This document shows, in pieces, positions 42,837 through 51,046 of a stretch of 64,000 nt of DNA (positions are counted from its first letter, which is position 1; every line of letters starts with the position of its first letter). Source of the DNA: Spirochaetales bacterium Spiro_09 (GTDB lineage Bacteria; Spirochaetota; Spirochaetia; Treponematales; Treponemataceae); assembly GCA_001604385.1 (NCBI GenBank), contig LVBK01000016.1, forward strand, positions 62,001 through 126,000, read 5' to 3'. A program made the translations under genes and the position numbers. Under the pieces are notes generated by a model, which was given only the letters and a program-made list of their open reading frames with translations, searched no databases and was not told where the DNA came from.

Positions 42837-43742
42837 TTGAAAATACGTACAAAACGGGCTGCACTGCCCGCACCTAATAAATTCTGGACGCTTGCCATTT
42901 TACTTGGTCCGGCCTTTATATTATTCTCGGTATTTGTCATCTTTCCCGTTTTCCAGGCAGCAGTATTCAGCCTTTTCAAATGGAATGGTCTTGGACCAAT
43001 GAAGGACTTCAGGGGTTTCGCCAACTATGTCCAGTTCTTCTCGGATACGATCGTACACAAGGCGCTATCGCACAACTTTATCATTGCCGTCATATCCCTT
43101 GCAGCCGAGTTGCCCCTGGCAATGACACTGGCCTTGATCGTAAGCGATAAAAAATTCAAGGGCTCCATTTTTTTCCGCACCTTTTTTTTCCTGCCCTATA
43201 TGCTGTCGGAAGTCATAACCGGCGTTCTGTGGCAGTTTATCTATCATCCACAATATGGATTGGTAAAAGGTTTTTTTTCGCTCTTCTTCCCTGCTGTACA
43301 GGCCCCTGCCCTGATGGGAAATCCATCGACAGTACTGGGTGCCATACTCGTGGTAATTATCTGGAAATACTTTGGTCTACACATGACGATTTACATAGCG
43401 GGACTTCAAGATATACCGCAGGAGCAAATTGAGGCAGCCCGCATAGACGGTGCTTCACGCAGCCAGGTATTTTGGTCGGTCATTCTACCAGGCCTGAAAA
43501 CGGCAGTGCAATTGTCGGTTTTCTTTTCCATTATCGGCTCATTTCAGTTATTTGATTTGGTGTGGGCTATGGGCAAAGGCGATCCGGTTAACGCCGGAGA
43601 AACTATTGTCACCTACATGTATAAAAGCGGCTTGATACGCTTCAACATAGGCTATGGAAGCACCATTGCCGTATGCATTTTCTTTATTTGTCTTGCGTTC
43701 AGCATTTTATATCAAAGACTGCTCGTCAAGGAGACACGATAA
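42837..43742 (+). CDS. sugar ABC transporter permease (MalF/UgpA type)
   Basis: This is the first membrane subunit of the sugar importer. Six hydrophobic helices are visible, and the ATPase-coupling EAA loop reads EQIEAARIDGASRSQVFWSVILPGL. I favour the TTG at 42837 (MKIRTKRAALP), which has GAGG six bases upstream; the track start at 42825 is also TTG. It is 301 residues from that start. Two bases separate it from the second permease gene. Confidence 0.9.
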   Translation: MKIRTKRAALPAPNKFWTLAILLGPAFILFSVFVIFPVFQAAVFSLFKWNGLGPMKDFRGFANYVQFFSDTIVHKALSHNFIIAVISLAAELPLAMTLALIVSDKKFKGSIFFRTFFFLPYMLSEVITGVLWQFIYHPQYGLVKGFFSLFFPAVQAPALMGNPSTVLGAILVVIIWKYFGLHMTIYIAGLQDIPQEQIEAARIDGASRSQVFWSVILPGLKTAVQLSVFFSIIGSFQLFDLVWAMGKGDPVNAGETIVTYMYKSGLIRFNIGYGSTIAVCIFFICLAFSILYQRLLVKETR

Positions 43743-43744
43743 TC

Positions 43745-44590
43745 ATGAAGTCAATAAAGCAGGACACCCTTTGGTTGAGGATCGTGCAATATTCTGTCTG
43801 TCTGGCAGTATTCACTGTTATCGTTATACCACTGTACATTTCGGTCATGGGCGGATTTAAAAGCGTCGGGCAACTCAGAGCGGCCCCGCTCTCGATACCG
43901 GACCCCTTTATTTGGCAACAATATACGAATATTCTGATTGGAAAATCAGGATTTTTTTGGCGACAATTGATAAACAGCCTGATTATAGGAGCAGGAACAG
44001 TCGCGGTTGTTCTGTTCACCGGATCATTCGCCGGTTATGCGCTTGCAAGAATCAAATTTCGCCTGAATTCGGTCATCTACACCTATTTCTGGCTAGGGCT
44101 CCTTTTCCCGCTCGCTGTTGCCATATTACCACTCTACGTTCAATTACGAAATTTGAAGCTTTTGGACACACATATCGGGGTCATTCTTCCCCAGGCTGCT
44201 TTTGGTTTGCCCATGATGATCATGTTATTGCGGGGCTTTTTTCGTCACATACCCATGGAACTGGAAGAAGCAGCCACAATGGACGGATACGGCCGGTTCG
44301 GTTTTTTCTTCGGGATAGTATTACCCTTGTCCAAGCCGATATTGGCTACGGTAAGCGTCCTGACCCTTGTGGGCAGCTGGAATAATTTCTTTACGCCACT
44401 ACTGGTGTTCAATACACAGCTTAATTTTACCCTGCCACTCGGTGTCATGGACTTTATGGGAGAGTATGCGGCGGACTGGAACATGATCCTGGGATTTTTG
44501 ACCTTGGCAATGGTTCCGGCAATCGTTCTGTATATTTTCTGCCAAAAATACATCGTTTCCGGTCTTACGAGCGGGGCGGTCAAAGGCTGA
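43745..44590 (+). CDS. sugar ABC transporter permease (MalG/UgpE type)
   Basis: The second membrane subunit, 281 residues, has six helices and the coupling loop MELEEAATMDGYGRFGFFFGIVLPL. The start at 43745 (MKSIKQDTLW) lies just after the previous stop with AAGGAGA upstream; the longer track ORF overlaps that gene. With the first permease and the binding protein it forms a CUT1-type importer without its own ATPase. Confidence 0.92.
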   Translation: MKSIKQDTLWLRIVQYSVCLAVFTVIVIPLYISVMGGFKSVGQLRAAPLSIPDPFIWQQYTNILIGKSGFFWRQLINSLIIGAGTVAVVLFTGSFAGYALARIKFRLNSVIYTYFWLGLLFPLAVAILPLYVQLRNLKLLDTHIGVILPQAAFGLPMMIMLLRGFFRHIPMELEEAATMDGYGRFGFFFGIVLPLSKPILATVSVLTLVGSWNNFFTPLLVFNTQLNFTLPLGVMDFMGEYAADWNMILGFLTLAMVPAIVLYIFCQKYIVSGLTSGAVKG

Positions 44591-44614
44591 TACACAACCT
44601 GCAATTAATTGGTC

Positions 44615-44643
44615 TTGTAAACTATTTAAGGCATTGGTATACT
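44615..44643 (+). promoter_or_regulatory. promoter of the ArsR-like regulator gene
   Basis: TTGTAA (44615-44620), 17-base spacer and TATACT (44638-44643). The -10 box lies only about 10 bases from the ATG at 44654, so the transcript would be nearly leaderless. Confidence 0.55.
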
Positions 44644-44653
44644 GCAACCCAGA

Positions 44654-45577
44654 ATGGGAGAAAAGAATCGCTGTTTGCTTATAACGCCGGAAACACATGC
44701 CGACGCAATTATTGCGTTATCCTCACGGGTTCGCCTTGATATTCTTTCGCTTGTTTCACGACAAAGCCTGAATATCAACGAAATCGCAGCCCAACTTCAA
44801 CTACCGCAATCCACGGTCGCGACCAATGTGGCAGCCCTGGAAAAAAGCGGTTTGCTCAATACCGAGGTAAGTACAGGTAAAAAGGGAAATCAGAAAAAAT
44901 GTACGGCATCCTGCGAAGAAATCGTAATCCGCCTTATTCCCGAGGAAAAACGATCTGATGACACCATCGAAGTCGAAATGCCGATCGGTCTTTTCACCCA
45001 GTATCAGGTTACCGCCCCGTGCGGTCTTTGTTCGCCGGACGGAATCATCGGTTTTCTTGATGTACCCGCATCCTTCCTTGATCCCGACAGAATGCGTGCC
45101 GCTCTGGTCTGGTTTGAGACCGGATGGGTAGAATATCAGTTTCCCGATAACAGTATGTACACCGACAAAAAATTGAAATCCCTGGAACTAAGTGCCGAAC
45201 TATCCTCTGAAACACCGGGAACAAACGCTTCCTGGAAATCGGATATCACCGTGTGGATAAACGGAGTCGATATCGGGATGTGGACATCCCCGGGAGACTT
45301 TGGCGACAAAAGAGGCAAATTCACCCCTGACTGGTGGAAACTTGAAGGGTCCCAATACGGTTTACTGAAAAAATGGTCCGTCACAGAGGACGGAACATAT
45401 GTCGACGGCATTCGGGTATCGGATATTGTTTTGAGCGATTTGAATCTGGGAGAACATCATTCCATCCGTATCCGCATGGGCGTCAAGGAAGACGCAAGAC
45501 ACCCCGGCGGACTCAATATCTTCGGCAAGGGCTTCGGAAACTACGACCACGCAGTACTTCTCCGATTACACTTTTAA
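44654..45577 (+). CDS. ArsR-like helix-turn-helix regulator with C-terminal beta domain
   Basis: This protein of 307 residues starts with a winged helix (about residues 20-85; RVRLDILSLVSRQSLNINEIAAQLQLPQSTVATNVAALE in pieces), a pattern of ArsR/COG4189 regulators. The C-terminal 200 residues are beta-rich, with WINGVDIGMWTSPGDFGDKRG and YDHAVLLRLHF, perhaps a sugar-binding jelly roll. It directly follows the sugar permease gene, so it probably controls that transporter in response to its substrate; that is inference. Its 3' end converges with a chemoreceptor gene. Confidence 0.8.
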   Translation: MGEKNRCLLITPETHADAIIALSSRVRLDILSLVSRQSLNINEIAAQLQLPQSTVATNVAALEKSGLLNTEVSTGKKGNQKKCTASCEEIVIRLIPEEKRSDDTIEVEMPIGLFTQYQVTAPCGLCSPDGIIGFLDVPASFLDPDRMRAALVWFETGWVEYQFPDNSMYTDKKLKSLELSAELSSETPGTNASWKSDITVWINGVDIGMWTSPGDFGDKRGKFTPDWWKLEGSQYGLLKKWSVTEDGTYVDGIRVSDIVLSDLNLGEHHSIRIRMGVKEDARHPGGLNIFGKGFGNYDHAVLLRLHF

Positions 45578-45589
45578 ATCGGATAACGG

Positions 45590-45615
45590 AGAGCCCCACA
45601 ACGTTGCCGGGCTCT
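45590..45615. terminator. possible shared terminator hairpin
   Basis: AGAGCCC (45590-45596) pairs with GGGCTCT (45609-45615) between two convergent genes. It touches the stop codon of the minus-strand chemoreceptor, and T-runs are poor, so function is uncertain. Confidence 0.5.
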
Positions 45616-47888
45616 TACTTGTCTTCCATAACAGTCAATTGGGAGAATACCGACTCCTGATCCTCGGCCATAACCCGCAAATCATTGGCCGTTTCCGACA
45701 AGTGCGAACCCTGTAGCGACAGTTCGTCAACCGAGACGGAAATTTCTTCCAGTCTGTTCATGGATGTACGGCTCATCTTGTCAATCGCTTCCATATTGTC
45801 CTTGACGGTTACCCCGAAGTCCGCGACACCTTCAAGTGCGCGGGTAATTCGATCTATGGATGACTGGGCTTCACCAAGGGCTGAATTGATTGACGAGAAG
45901 GATTGCTGGGCCGAGCGGGCCTGTTCAAGATTCTTGGCCACTCCAGCCGTTCCATTGTGAGCCAGATCAAGTATTCCGGTCATGGAACGGGTAATATCTG
46001 CGACAATCTCATTGATGTTTTCCGCAGTATGGCGAGAATTTTCCGCAAGAGTACGCACTTCTCCGGCGACAACCGCGAAGGATTTTCCCGCGGTTCCCGC
46101 ACGCGCAGCCTGGATGGAGGCGTTGATTGCAAGCACATTGGTATTTTCAGCAAGGCTTTCGATAATGCCCGAGAATTCACGAACACGTGCAATCTTTTCG
46201 TTGAAGGAAGCAAGTTCCGCTGCGATCCGGTCAATGGAGTCCTTCAAGCCGATTGTCTCGTCATAGGTGTCGCTGATTGCCTTGTCGCCCTGTCTGGATT
46301 CCGAATTCAGGCGTTCAACGAGCGTCACATATCCCGAAAGGGCATTCTGTACGTCGTTTATCATGCGATTCAAATTGGCAAGTTGCGCGTCATTATCGTC
46401 TATACGGTTCTTTTGCTCACCCATGTCGCCTTTAATGCCGGTAATCGCCGTACCGATTTGCTTGTTTGCCCGTGAAGATTCTTCAGCAGCTGCAGCCAGA
46501 TTCTGGCTCAATGACGCCAGCTGATTTATGTTTTCAATTATATTTATAATAATCTCACGGAAAATCGTCGGTTCAGCATTAAACGTCGTAACGATCAGAC
46601 CGGATTCAACGGCCCTGTTCAATTCCGATATGATATTCTTGTCGAGAATGGAGGTTGCAAAGCCGTCATACCGCTCCTTTACCAGTTTCTGTATTGCGGG
46701 ATTGTACGCTTTTGCGTTTCCGAAATTTTCTGCACCACTATACAGATCAATTACTTCAACCGAAACATTGAATTCCTCAAGTTTTTTTGCCGCACCATTG
46801 ATTCCCTCAACCAGGGAGGCAAAAAAACCGGTCACCTGCGGCATCAATACCGCAAAACGGTATTTTTTCCCTGTTCTGTTCGGTTCGGGAATGGCAAGCT
46901 GGGACAATTCTTCCTGTTTCATAATACGCTTGTTCGAACTGTCATCCCAATAGGTTGTATAATTGGACTTGTCAATAAAAATGGGATCCATAAAAAGTTT
47001 CTTGGAAAGAGGTCGCCAGGATGCCGCACAGGCATTATAGAGGTGTATAACGGCGTTAAACGTCTGCGCATAGGCATTTTGCTCGATAAGGGCGGCAACT
47101 CTGCCTTCCTTTAAAAGCTTGATGTTTTGCGCGATTGCGTCGTAGGCGACCATTTTAATCCGGGTATTCTTCAACGCGCTGATTTCATCCGCAATGCCGC
47201 GTGGGGTGTGTCCGTCGGTTACATATACCAGATCGCAATCCGGATGTTCGCCGTTCAGCTTACGTAAAGCCGCTGCAGCACCCTCGGGACTACCACCCGT
47301 TGCAACGACACCATGGCACTTAATATTCGGGTAACTCTCGGTTATGTAGTCCAGGCAGCCCTTCATGCGCAACACGTGATTCGTCTGGGTAAAATCGGGA
47401 ATAAAACACACAACGGTGCCTTTCCCGTCCAAAATCCTGGCAATATTCTGTCCGGCAACCCGGCCTTCCGCGTAACTGTTTGCGCCGACAAAACAAAGCC
47501 GTTTTGGCGGAATATTCGTTAGGGTATTGAAATCGTTTACACCGGAAAGTAGATGTTCGGCAACTGCAGCTGCCTCGGCAGTCTCGGCTGGAGGAGGCAG
47601 TCGGGAAATAACAAAGCGCATGTCACCTGCGGCAAAGGATGATATTGCCCGCACCAGGCGGCGTGAAAGAATTTCCAGAACATCACGCAGGTCGGCGGTC
47701 AACCCGCCAGCCCATTTCATTTCCCTCATCATAAATACCAGCGACATAATTGATGCACCAGTCAACAATAAAAACAAAATGGCTAGAACCGGCTGCGTCA
47801 TGGACAGAGTGATTCCGGCTAGTCCCAATACCGCACCCGCGATCGGGAACAGGAGGCTCAAACGTGTAATGGCGCGTGTTGTACTCAT
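45615..47888 (-). CDS. chemoreceptor with sugar-binding-protein-like lobes in permuted order
   Basis: This 757-residue protein has two closely spaced N-terminal helices (about residues 10-30 and 33-52), a HAMP-like segment, a region like the C-lobe of type 1 sugar-binding proteins (about residues 128-300; [59 protein letters not shown]), then one like the N-lobe (about 345-440; [36 protein letters not shown]), then the MCP domain ([17 protein letters not shown]). No helix separates sensor and MCP parts, so the sensor is probably cytoplasmic. It lies near a sugar ABC operon. Confidence 0.85.
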   Translation of the reverse strand: MSTTRAITRLSLLFPIAGAVLGLAGITLSMTQPVLAILFLLLTGASIMSLVFMMREMKWAGGLTADLRDVLEILSRRLVRAISSFAAGDMRFVISRLPPPAETAEAAAVAEHLLSGVNDFNTLTNIPPKRLCFVGANSYAEGRVAGQNIARILDGKGTVVCFIPDFTQTNHVLRMKGCLDYITESYPNIKCHGVVATGGSPEGAAAALRKLNGEHPDCDLVYVTDGHTPRGIADEISALKNTRIKMVAYDAIAQNIKLLKEGRVAALIEQNAYAQTFNAVIHLYNACAASWRPLSKKLFMDPIFIDKSNYTTYWDDSSNKRIMKQEELSQLAIPEPNRTGKKYRFAVLMPQVTGFFASLVEGINGAAKKLEEFNVSVEVIDLYSGAENFGNAKAYNPAIQKLVKERYDGFATSILDKNIISELNRAVESGLIVTTFNAEPTIFREIIINIIENINQLASLSQNLAAAAEESSRANKQIGTAITGIKGDMGEQKNRIDDNDAQLANLNRMINDVQNALSGYVTLVERLNSESRQGDKAISDTYDETIGLKDSIDRIAAELASFNEKIARVREFSGIIESLAENTNVLAINASIQAARAGTAGKSFAVVAGEVRTLAENSRHTAENINEIVADITRSMTGILDLAHNGTAGVAKNLEQARSAQQSFSSINSALGEAQSSIDRITRALEGVADFGVTVKDNMEAIDKMSRTSMNRLEEISVSVDELSLQGSHLSETANDLRVMAEDQESVFSQLTVMEDK

Positions 47889-47968
47889 ATTCTAATAATA
47901 CTCTGCAGCAAAATAAAGTGCAAATGTTTCCGACGTCAAATATCCAATATCTCATGCAATGCTCCGAT

Positions 47969-48001
47969 AAAAAAAAAGGGCTCCGACCACCGTCGGAGCC
48001 C
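47969..48001 (-). terminator. rho-independent terminator of the sulfur operon
   Basis: On the minus strand GGGCTCCGAC, a 4-base loop and GTCGGAGCCC are followed by a run of nine T. It lies 20 bases beyond the stop of the thioredoxin-reductase-like gene. Confidence 0.93.
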
Positions 48002-48020
48002 GCAGAACCCGGTCACTGAA

Positions 48021-49256
48021 TCAGGAATTCCTGTCAATAAAGTCCTTGATTTTTACCTCGATACCGGTCAAGTCAGTGAGATTGTCCACCGTTACCCCGT
48101 CTCTCATCAAGATAAGCGACGGAGTTTTGGTATATGAAAGCCGGCACGCGATGCGGTCCGATTTATAGATGTCAATACGGCGCAATTGTATGCTGTCCTT
48201 GTGCTGGCGTTGTACCTCTTCGATCCGGCCAAGATATTCCCGGTCAACAGGTTCAACCGCATTGTAGACGAAGGCCATAACCAGTCCCTTGGCGTTCAGT
48301 ATTTCCTTGTTTACGTACTCGACTTCTTCTACGTATTTCTCCGCCATGAAGCCGGCAACGGCCCCGTCACCGACCGCGGTCGCGACCTGACGAAGCGTCT
48401 TGTCACGGCAGTCGCCAACCGCGTAAATACCGGGAACCGATGTTTCCATATCAGGGTTCGTTACGATATACCCGCGGTTAGTCATTTCAAGGAGCCCGTT
48501 GAAAACCTTTGTATTCGGCACATACCCGATAAACAGAAAACAGGTGTCAACAGCTACCGGAATTTTCTCTCCGGTCTTCATGTTTTTCAGAACAACCTGC
48601 TTCAGCATCTCATCCCCTTCGAAGGAATCAACCACGGTATTCCACATAAAAGTCATCCTAGGATTCGCCCTGGCCTTTTCCTGGGCGACCTTGTTTGCAT
48701 CCATAATGCCTTCATCGTGAATTACCGAGACGATCACTTCTTTGGCAAACTTTGTCAGGAACATGCCTTCTTCAATTGCGGCATCCCCCGACCCGATCAC
48801 CATAATGCGTTTCCCTTCATTTCGGGCAGCATCACAGGTCGCGCAAAAAGAAATACCCTTGTCATTGAGAAATTTCTCTTCGTTTGCCGCTCCGGTAAGC
48901 CGGGGTTTGTTGCCGGTCGCAATGACAACCGCCTTGGCAACATAATTTGTACGGAATGTGGAGACCACCTTCAGGTCACAGTCCACGGTCACTTCCTTGA
49001 CATCGGTAAGCTTGACGTCTACCCCGAACCGGCGGAACTGTTTGTCGAACATTTTCATCAGCTCAATACCGTCCACTGGCTCCGGGAAGCCGGGATAGTT
49101 TTCGATCTCGCTCGTATAGGTAGCCATCCCTCCTATCAACGACTTTTCAATCAGAAGCGTTTTCAGCCGGGCACGGCCGGCGTACAGGGCAGCAGTCATA
49201 CCGCCCGGTCCGCCTCCAATAACAACAACGTCATAGGATTCGACTTTCTTTTCCAT
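48021..49256 (-). CDS. thioredoxin-reductase-like flavoprotein with degenerate thioredoxin domain
   Basis: The first 310 residues match thioredoxin reductase: FAD site VVIGGGPGGMTAALYAGRA, redox motif CATCD, NAD(P) site VIGSGDAAIEEGMFL and the C-terminal FAD block YAVGDCRDKTLRQVATAVGDG. A C-terminal extension of about 95 residues looks like a thioredoxin fold (FVYNAVEPVDREY, RIDIYKSDRIACRL, cis-Pro in TKTPSLILMRDG) but lacks the CxxC active site. It is the last gene of the tusA-yedE operon, 3 bases after the previous stop. It may reduce a sulfur carrier or a bound persulfide. Confidence 0.87.
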   Translation of the reverse strand: MEKKVESYDVVVIGGGPGGMTAALYAGRARLKTLLIEKSLIGGMATYTSEIENYPGFPEPVDGIELMKMFDKQFRRFGVDVKLTDVKEVTVDCDLKVVSTFRTNYVAKAVVIATGNKPRLTGAANEEKFLNDKGISFCATCDAARNEGKRIMVIGSGDAAIEEGMFLTKFAKEVIVSVIHDEGIMDANKVAQEKARANPRMTFMWNTVVDSFEGDEMLKQVVLKNMKTGEKIPVAVDTCFLFIGYVPNTKVFNGLLEMTNRGYIVTNPDMETSVPGIYAVGDCRDKTLRQVATAVGDGAVAGFMAEKYVEEVEYVNKEILNAKGLVMAFVYNAVEPVDREYLGRIEEVQRQHKDSIQLRRIDIYKSDRIACRLSYTKTPSLILMRDGVTVDNLTDLTGIEVKIKDFIDRNS

Positions 49257-49259
49257 TAC

Positions 49260-49985
49260 TTACAGTTCCCCCACTTTTTTCTTTCCATACCAATCAGCGA
49301 TAACATACAGAATGAACAAAAGGCCAAACTGGACGATCAGAGCGGGAAGCCAACCACCAAGGAGCTGTGGCAGGTATACCTTGAACGGAGTGTAGAGGAA
49401 ACCGGTCGCTTTCGCGCCAATAAGGGCATAACCGCCGATAATCGAGCCGGCAATAAAGAATACGAGCGTTATCCACTGCTGAAGGAAGCCCTCTCCCATT
49501 CTCATGAAGGTTCCCGAAGCGCAGCCGCCGGCGATTACCGCGCCGATACCGAACAGGAGACCGCCAATGATGGTATGAACACCGACATCCTGCACATATC
49601 CGGCAAGTTTGACCTCGGACAGTTTCAGGGCGCTCATATCCCAGCCGGTTGCCTTGATCTGGAGTGCCGCGAATATAACTGAGGCCAGGGACAGGGCAAT
49701 AATCAGGGCCTTGGTCAACGAGGTTCCACCGGTCAATACCGGATCGCGCAACGATGCGGTAAAGCAAAAACGGGAACGCTGCATGGTGTACCCGAACAGA
49801 ATACCCAGAACCCAGATAAAGGCGCCTGCTTTCGGATTTATGCCCTGAATATAAAAGGCCAGCCCAATTGCAATGATAACGAGCACAACACCGCTTATTA
49901 TTTGTATCTTCTTTTTCTTCGCCCGTTGTTCAGGAGTCTCTTTTGCAGCAGACCGACGGCCGGAAGTTGTTTTAATGTCACTCAT
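49260..49985 (-). CDS. YeeE/YedE-family half transporter, larger half
   Basis: This membrane protein of 241 residues has a basic cytoplasmic N-terminus and about six helices. Family motifs RSRFCFTASLRDP and IAGGCASGTFMRMGEG each carry a Cys of the kind that guides thiosulfate in TsuA. Single-chain TsuA proteins are roughly 330-350 residues, so this and the next gene together equal one full transporter. The substrate is likely thiosulfate or another reduced sulfur species; selenium compounds are an alternative for this family. Confidence 0.87.
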   Translation of the reverse strand: MSDIKTTSGRRSAAKETPEQRAKKKKIQIISGVVLVIIAIGLAFYIQGINPKAGAFIWVLGILFGYTMQRSRFCFTASLRDPVLTGGTSLTKALIIALSLASVIFAALQIKATGWDMSALKLSEVKLAGYVQDVGVHTIIGGLLFGIGAVIAGGCASGTFMRMGEGFLQQWITLVFFIAGSIIGGYALIGAKATGFLYTPFKVYLPQLLGGWLPALIVQFGLLFILYVIADWYGKKKVGEL

Positions 49986-49995
49986 CTTTCGCTCC

Positions 49996-50520
49996 TTACA
50001 TGAAATACTTGGTGAGTAGCTTGCTGCCGATTATGGCACCAAGGAAAATAAACACAAAAAAGACCCATCCATGCAGAGAAAATGCGGGCAGACCGCTAAA
50101 AAGCGCCCCAATGTTGCATCCCAGGCTCATTCTGGCTCCAATACCCATCAATAAACCACCACATACAGCCGCTGCAATATTTTTTGCGCTCTTGATTTTC
50201 TTGATCTTGAATTGAGCTGCAAGCAAACAGGAAATAAGGGCCCCGACGACAATACCGAGGTTGGTAACGGACGGCTGGCTCATCCAGAAATTGAATGTAG
50301 AAGCCGGACTTCCCTTGAAAATTGCCCAGGAATCAACATCAACGCCTATCAATGACAACAGCTTGCCACCCCAGAAAGCCAGAGGCCCGGTGACGCCCCA
50401 GGCTGCACCGGTAACAATAACCAGGGCAGCGGCAAACACTGCCAGCAAAACGGCCCCGGTTGTATAACTCCATTCCTTCTTGAGAAATGTTTCATGAAAG
50501 GGATACTTCTTTTCTGCCAT
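49996..50520 (-). CDS. YeeE/YedE-family half transporter, smaller half
   Basis: This membrane protein of 174 residues has about four helices and the conserved MSLGCNIGALFSGLPAFSLHGW, the third Cys-bearing YeeE/YedE block. It lies 10 bases before its larger partner and 10 bases after tusA. The two halves probably form a heterodimer. Good ribosome-binding sites (AAGGAGC) precede each gene of the operon. Confidence 0.87.
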   Translation of the reverse strand: MAEKKYPFHETFLKKEWSYTTGAVLLAVFAAALVIVTGAAWGVTGPLAFWGGKLLSLIGVDVDSWAIFKGSPASTFNFWMSQPSVTNLGIVVGALISCLLAAQFKIKKIKSAKNIAAAVCGGLLMGIGARMSLGCNIGALFSGLPAFSLHGWVFFVFIFLGAIIGSKLLTKYFM

Positions 50521-50530
50521 ATAACGCTCC

Positions 50531-50758
50531 TTATTTTGCCTTTTCGATTATTATGTCCCACTCACCTTCGCCGACTTCTTCGATTTCGACGTTGTGACCC
50601 GCTTCCCGTGCCCACTCGGGAACATTTTTCATTGCGCAGCTGTGATCGATGTTGACGATCAAAACATCACCGATGGCCATATCCGCCAGCGCTTTCTGCG
50701 CCTTTACGAGAGGAATCGGGCAGGCTTCGCCCAAGCAGTCAAGAGTTCTTTCAGCCAT
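50531..50758 (-). CDS. TusA-family sulfurtransferase
   Basis: This small protein of 75 residues has the TusA fold, with the sulfur-carrying Cys in LDCLGEACPIPLVKAQKAL (CPxP). The start at 50758 follows AAGGAGTG; the longer track ORF runs through the promoter. TusA-like proteins accept sulfur from YeeE/YedE transporters (TsuB in that system) or serve selenium metabolism. It is the first gene of the operon and would accept sulfur at the inner face of the membrane. Confidence 0.93.
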   Translation of the reverse strand: MAERTLDCLGEACPIPLVKAQKALADMAIGDVLIVNIDHSCAMKNVPEWAREAGHNVEIEEVGEGEWDIIIEKAK

Positions 50759-50800
50759 TACACACTCCTTATAGATAAAAAAATACTGATATAACCTATC

Positions 50801-50817
50801 AGCATTTTTCGTGCCAA
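50801..50817 (-). promoter_or_regulatory. sigma-54 promoter of the sulfur operon
   Basis: On the minus strand TTGGCACGAAAAATGCT matches the sigma-54 consensus TTGGCACG-N4-TTGCT with one mismatch, and the GG and GC pairs have the strict 10-base spacing. It would start transcription near 50790, about 32 bases before the tusA ATG. An imperfect hairpin (CTGATA/TATCAG, 50786-50802) overlaps the -12 end. Confidence 0.8.
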
Positions 50818-50904
50818 CTAAAAGCATCAGTGAAAGAAGAGGAAATAAGTCGGAGAACCGGACAGGAAGAGGGAGCTTTTTAGTTTAATGTCTTTATATT
50901 ACAA

Positions 50905-50916
50905 AGTTTTAAAACT
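50905..50916. promoter_or_regulatory. candidate upstream activator site AGTTTTAAAACT
   Basis: A perfect 12-base palindrome lies about 115 bases upstream of the predicted sigma-54 start site, the usual place for an enhancer-binding protein. A related half (TTTAGTTT) lies at 50879-50886. The remainder of the 288-base gap between tusA and the regulator gene shows no gene. Confidence 0.42.
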
Positions 50917-51046
50917 AAATAAGGCAATGAAGAGTTTTGTCAGCTAAAAACAGGAAAACACCGGGGAGGGCCGCAAATGGGCGCCCGAAAACGGACAAAG
51001 AGCCGAAAACGGGCACAATCAAGTCTAAAAAAGTGATACTACCCGG

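Noticed and set aside
48186-49682. 498-residue plus-strand ORF opposite the sulfur operon
   Set aside because: It crosses the boundary of two confirmed genes on the other strand and has no recognisable domain.
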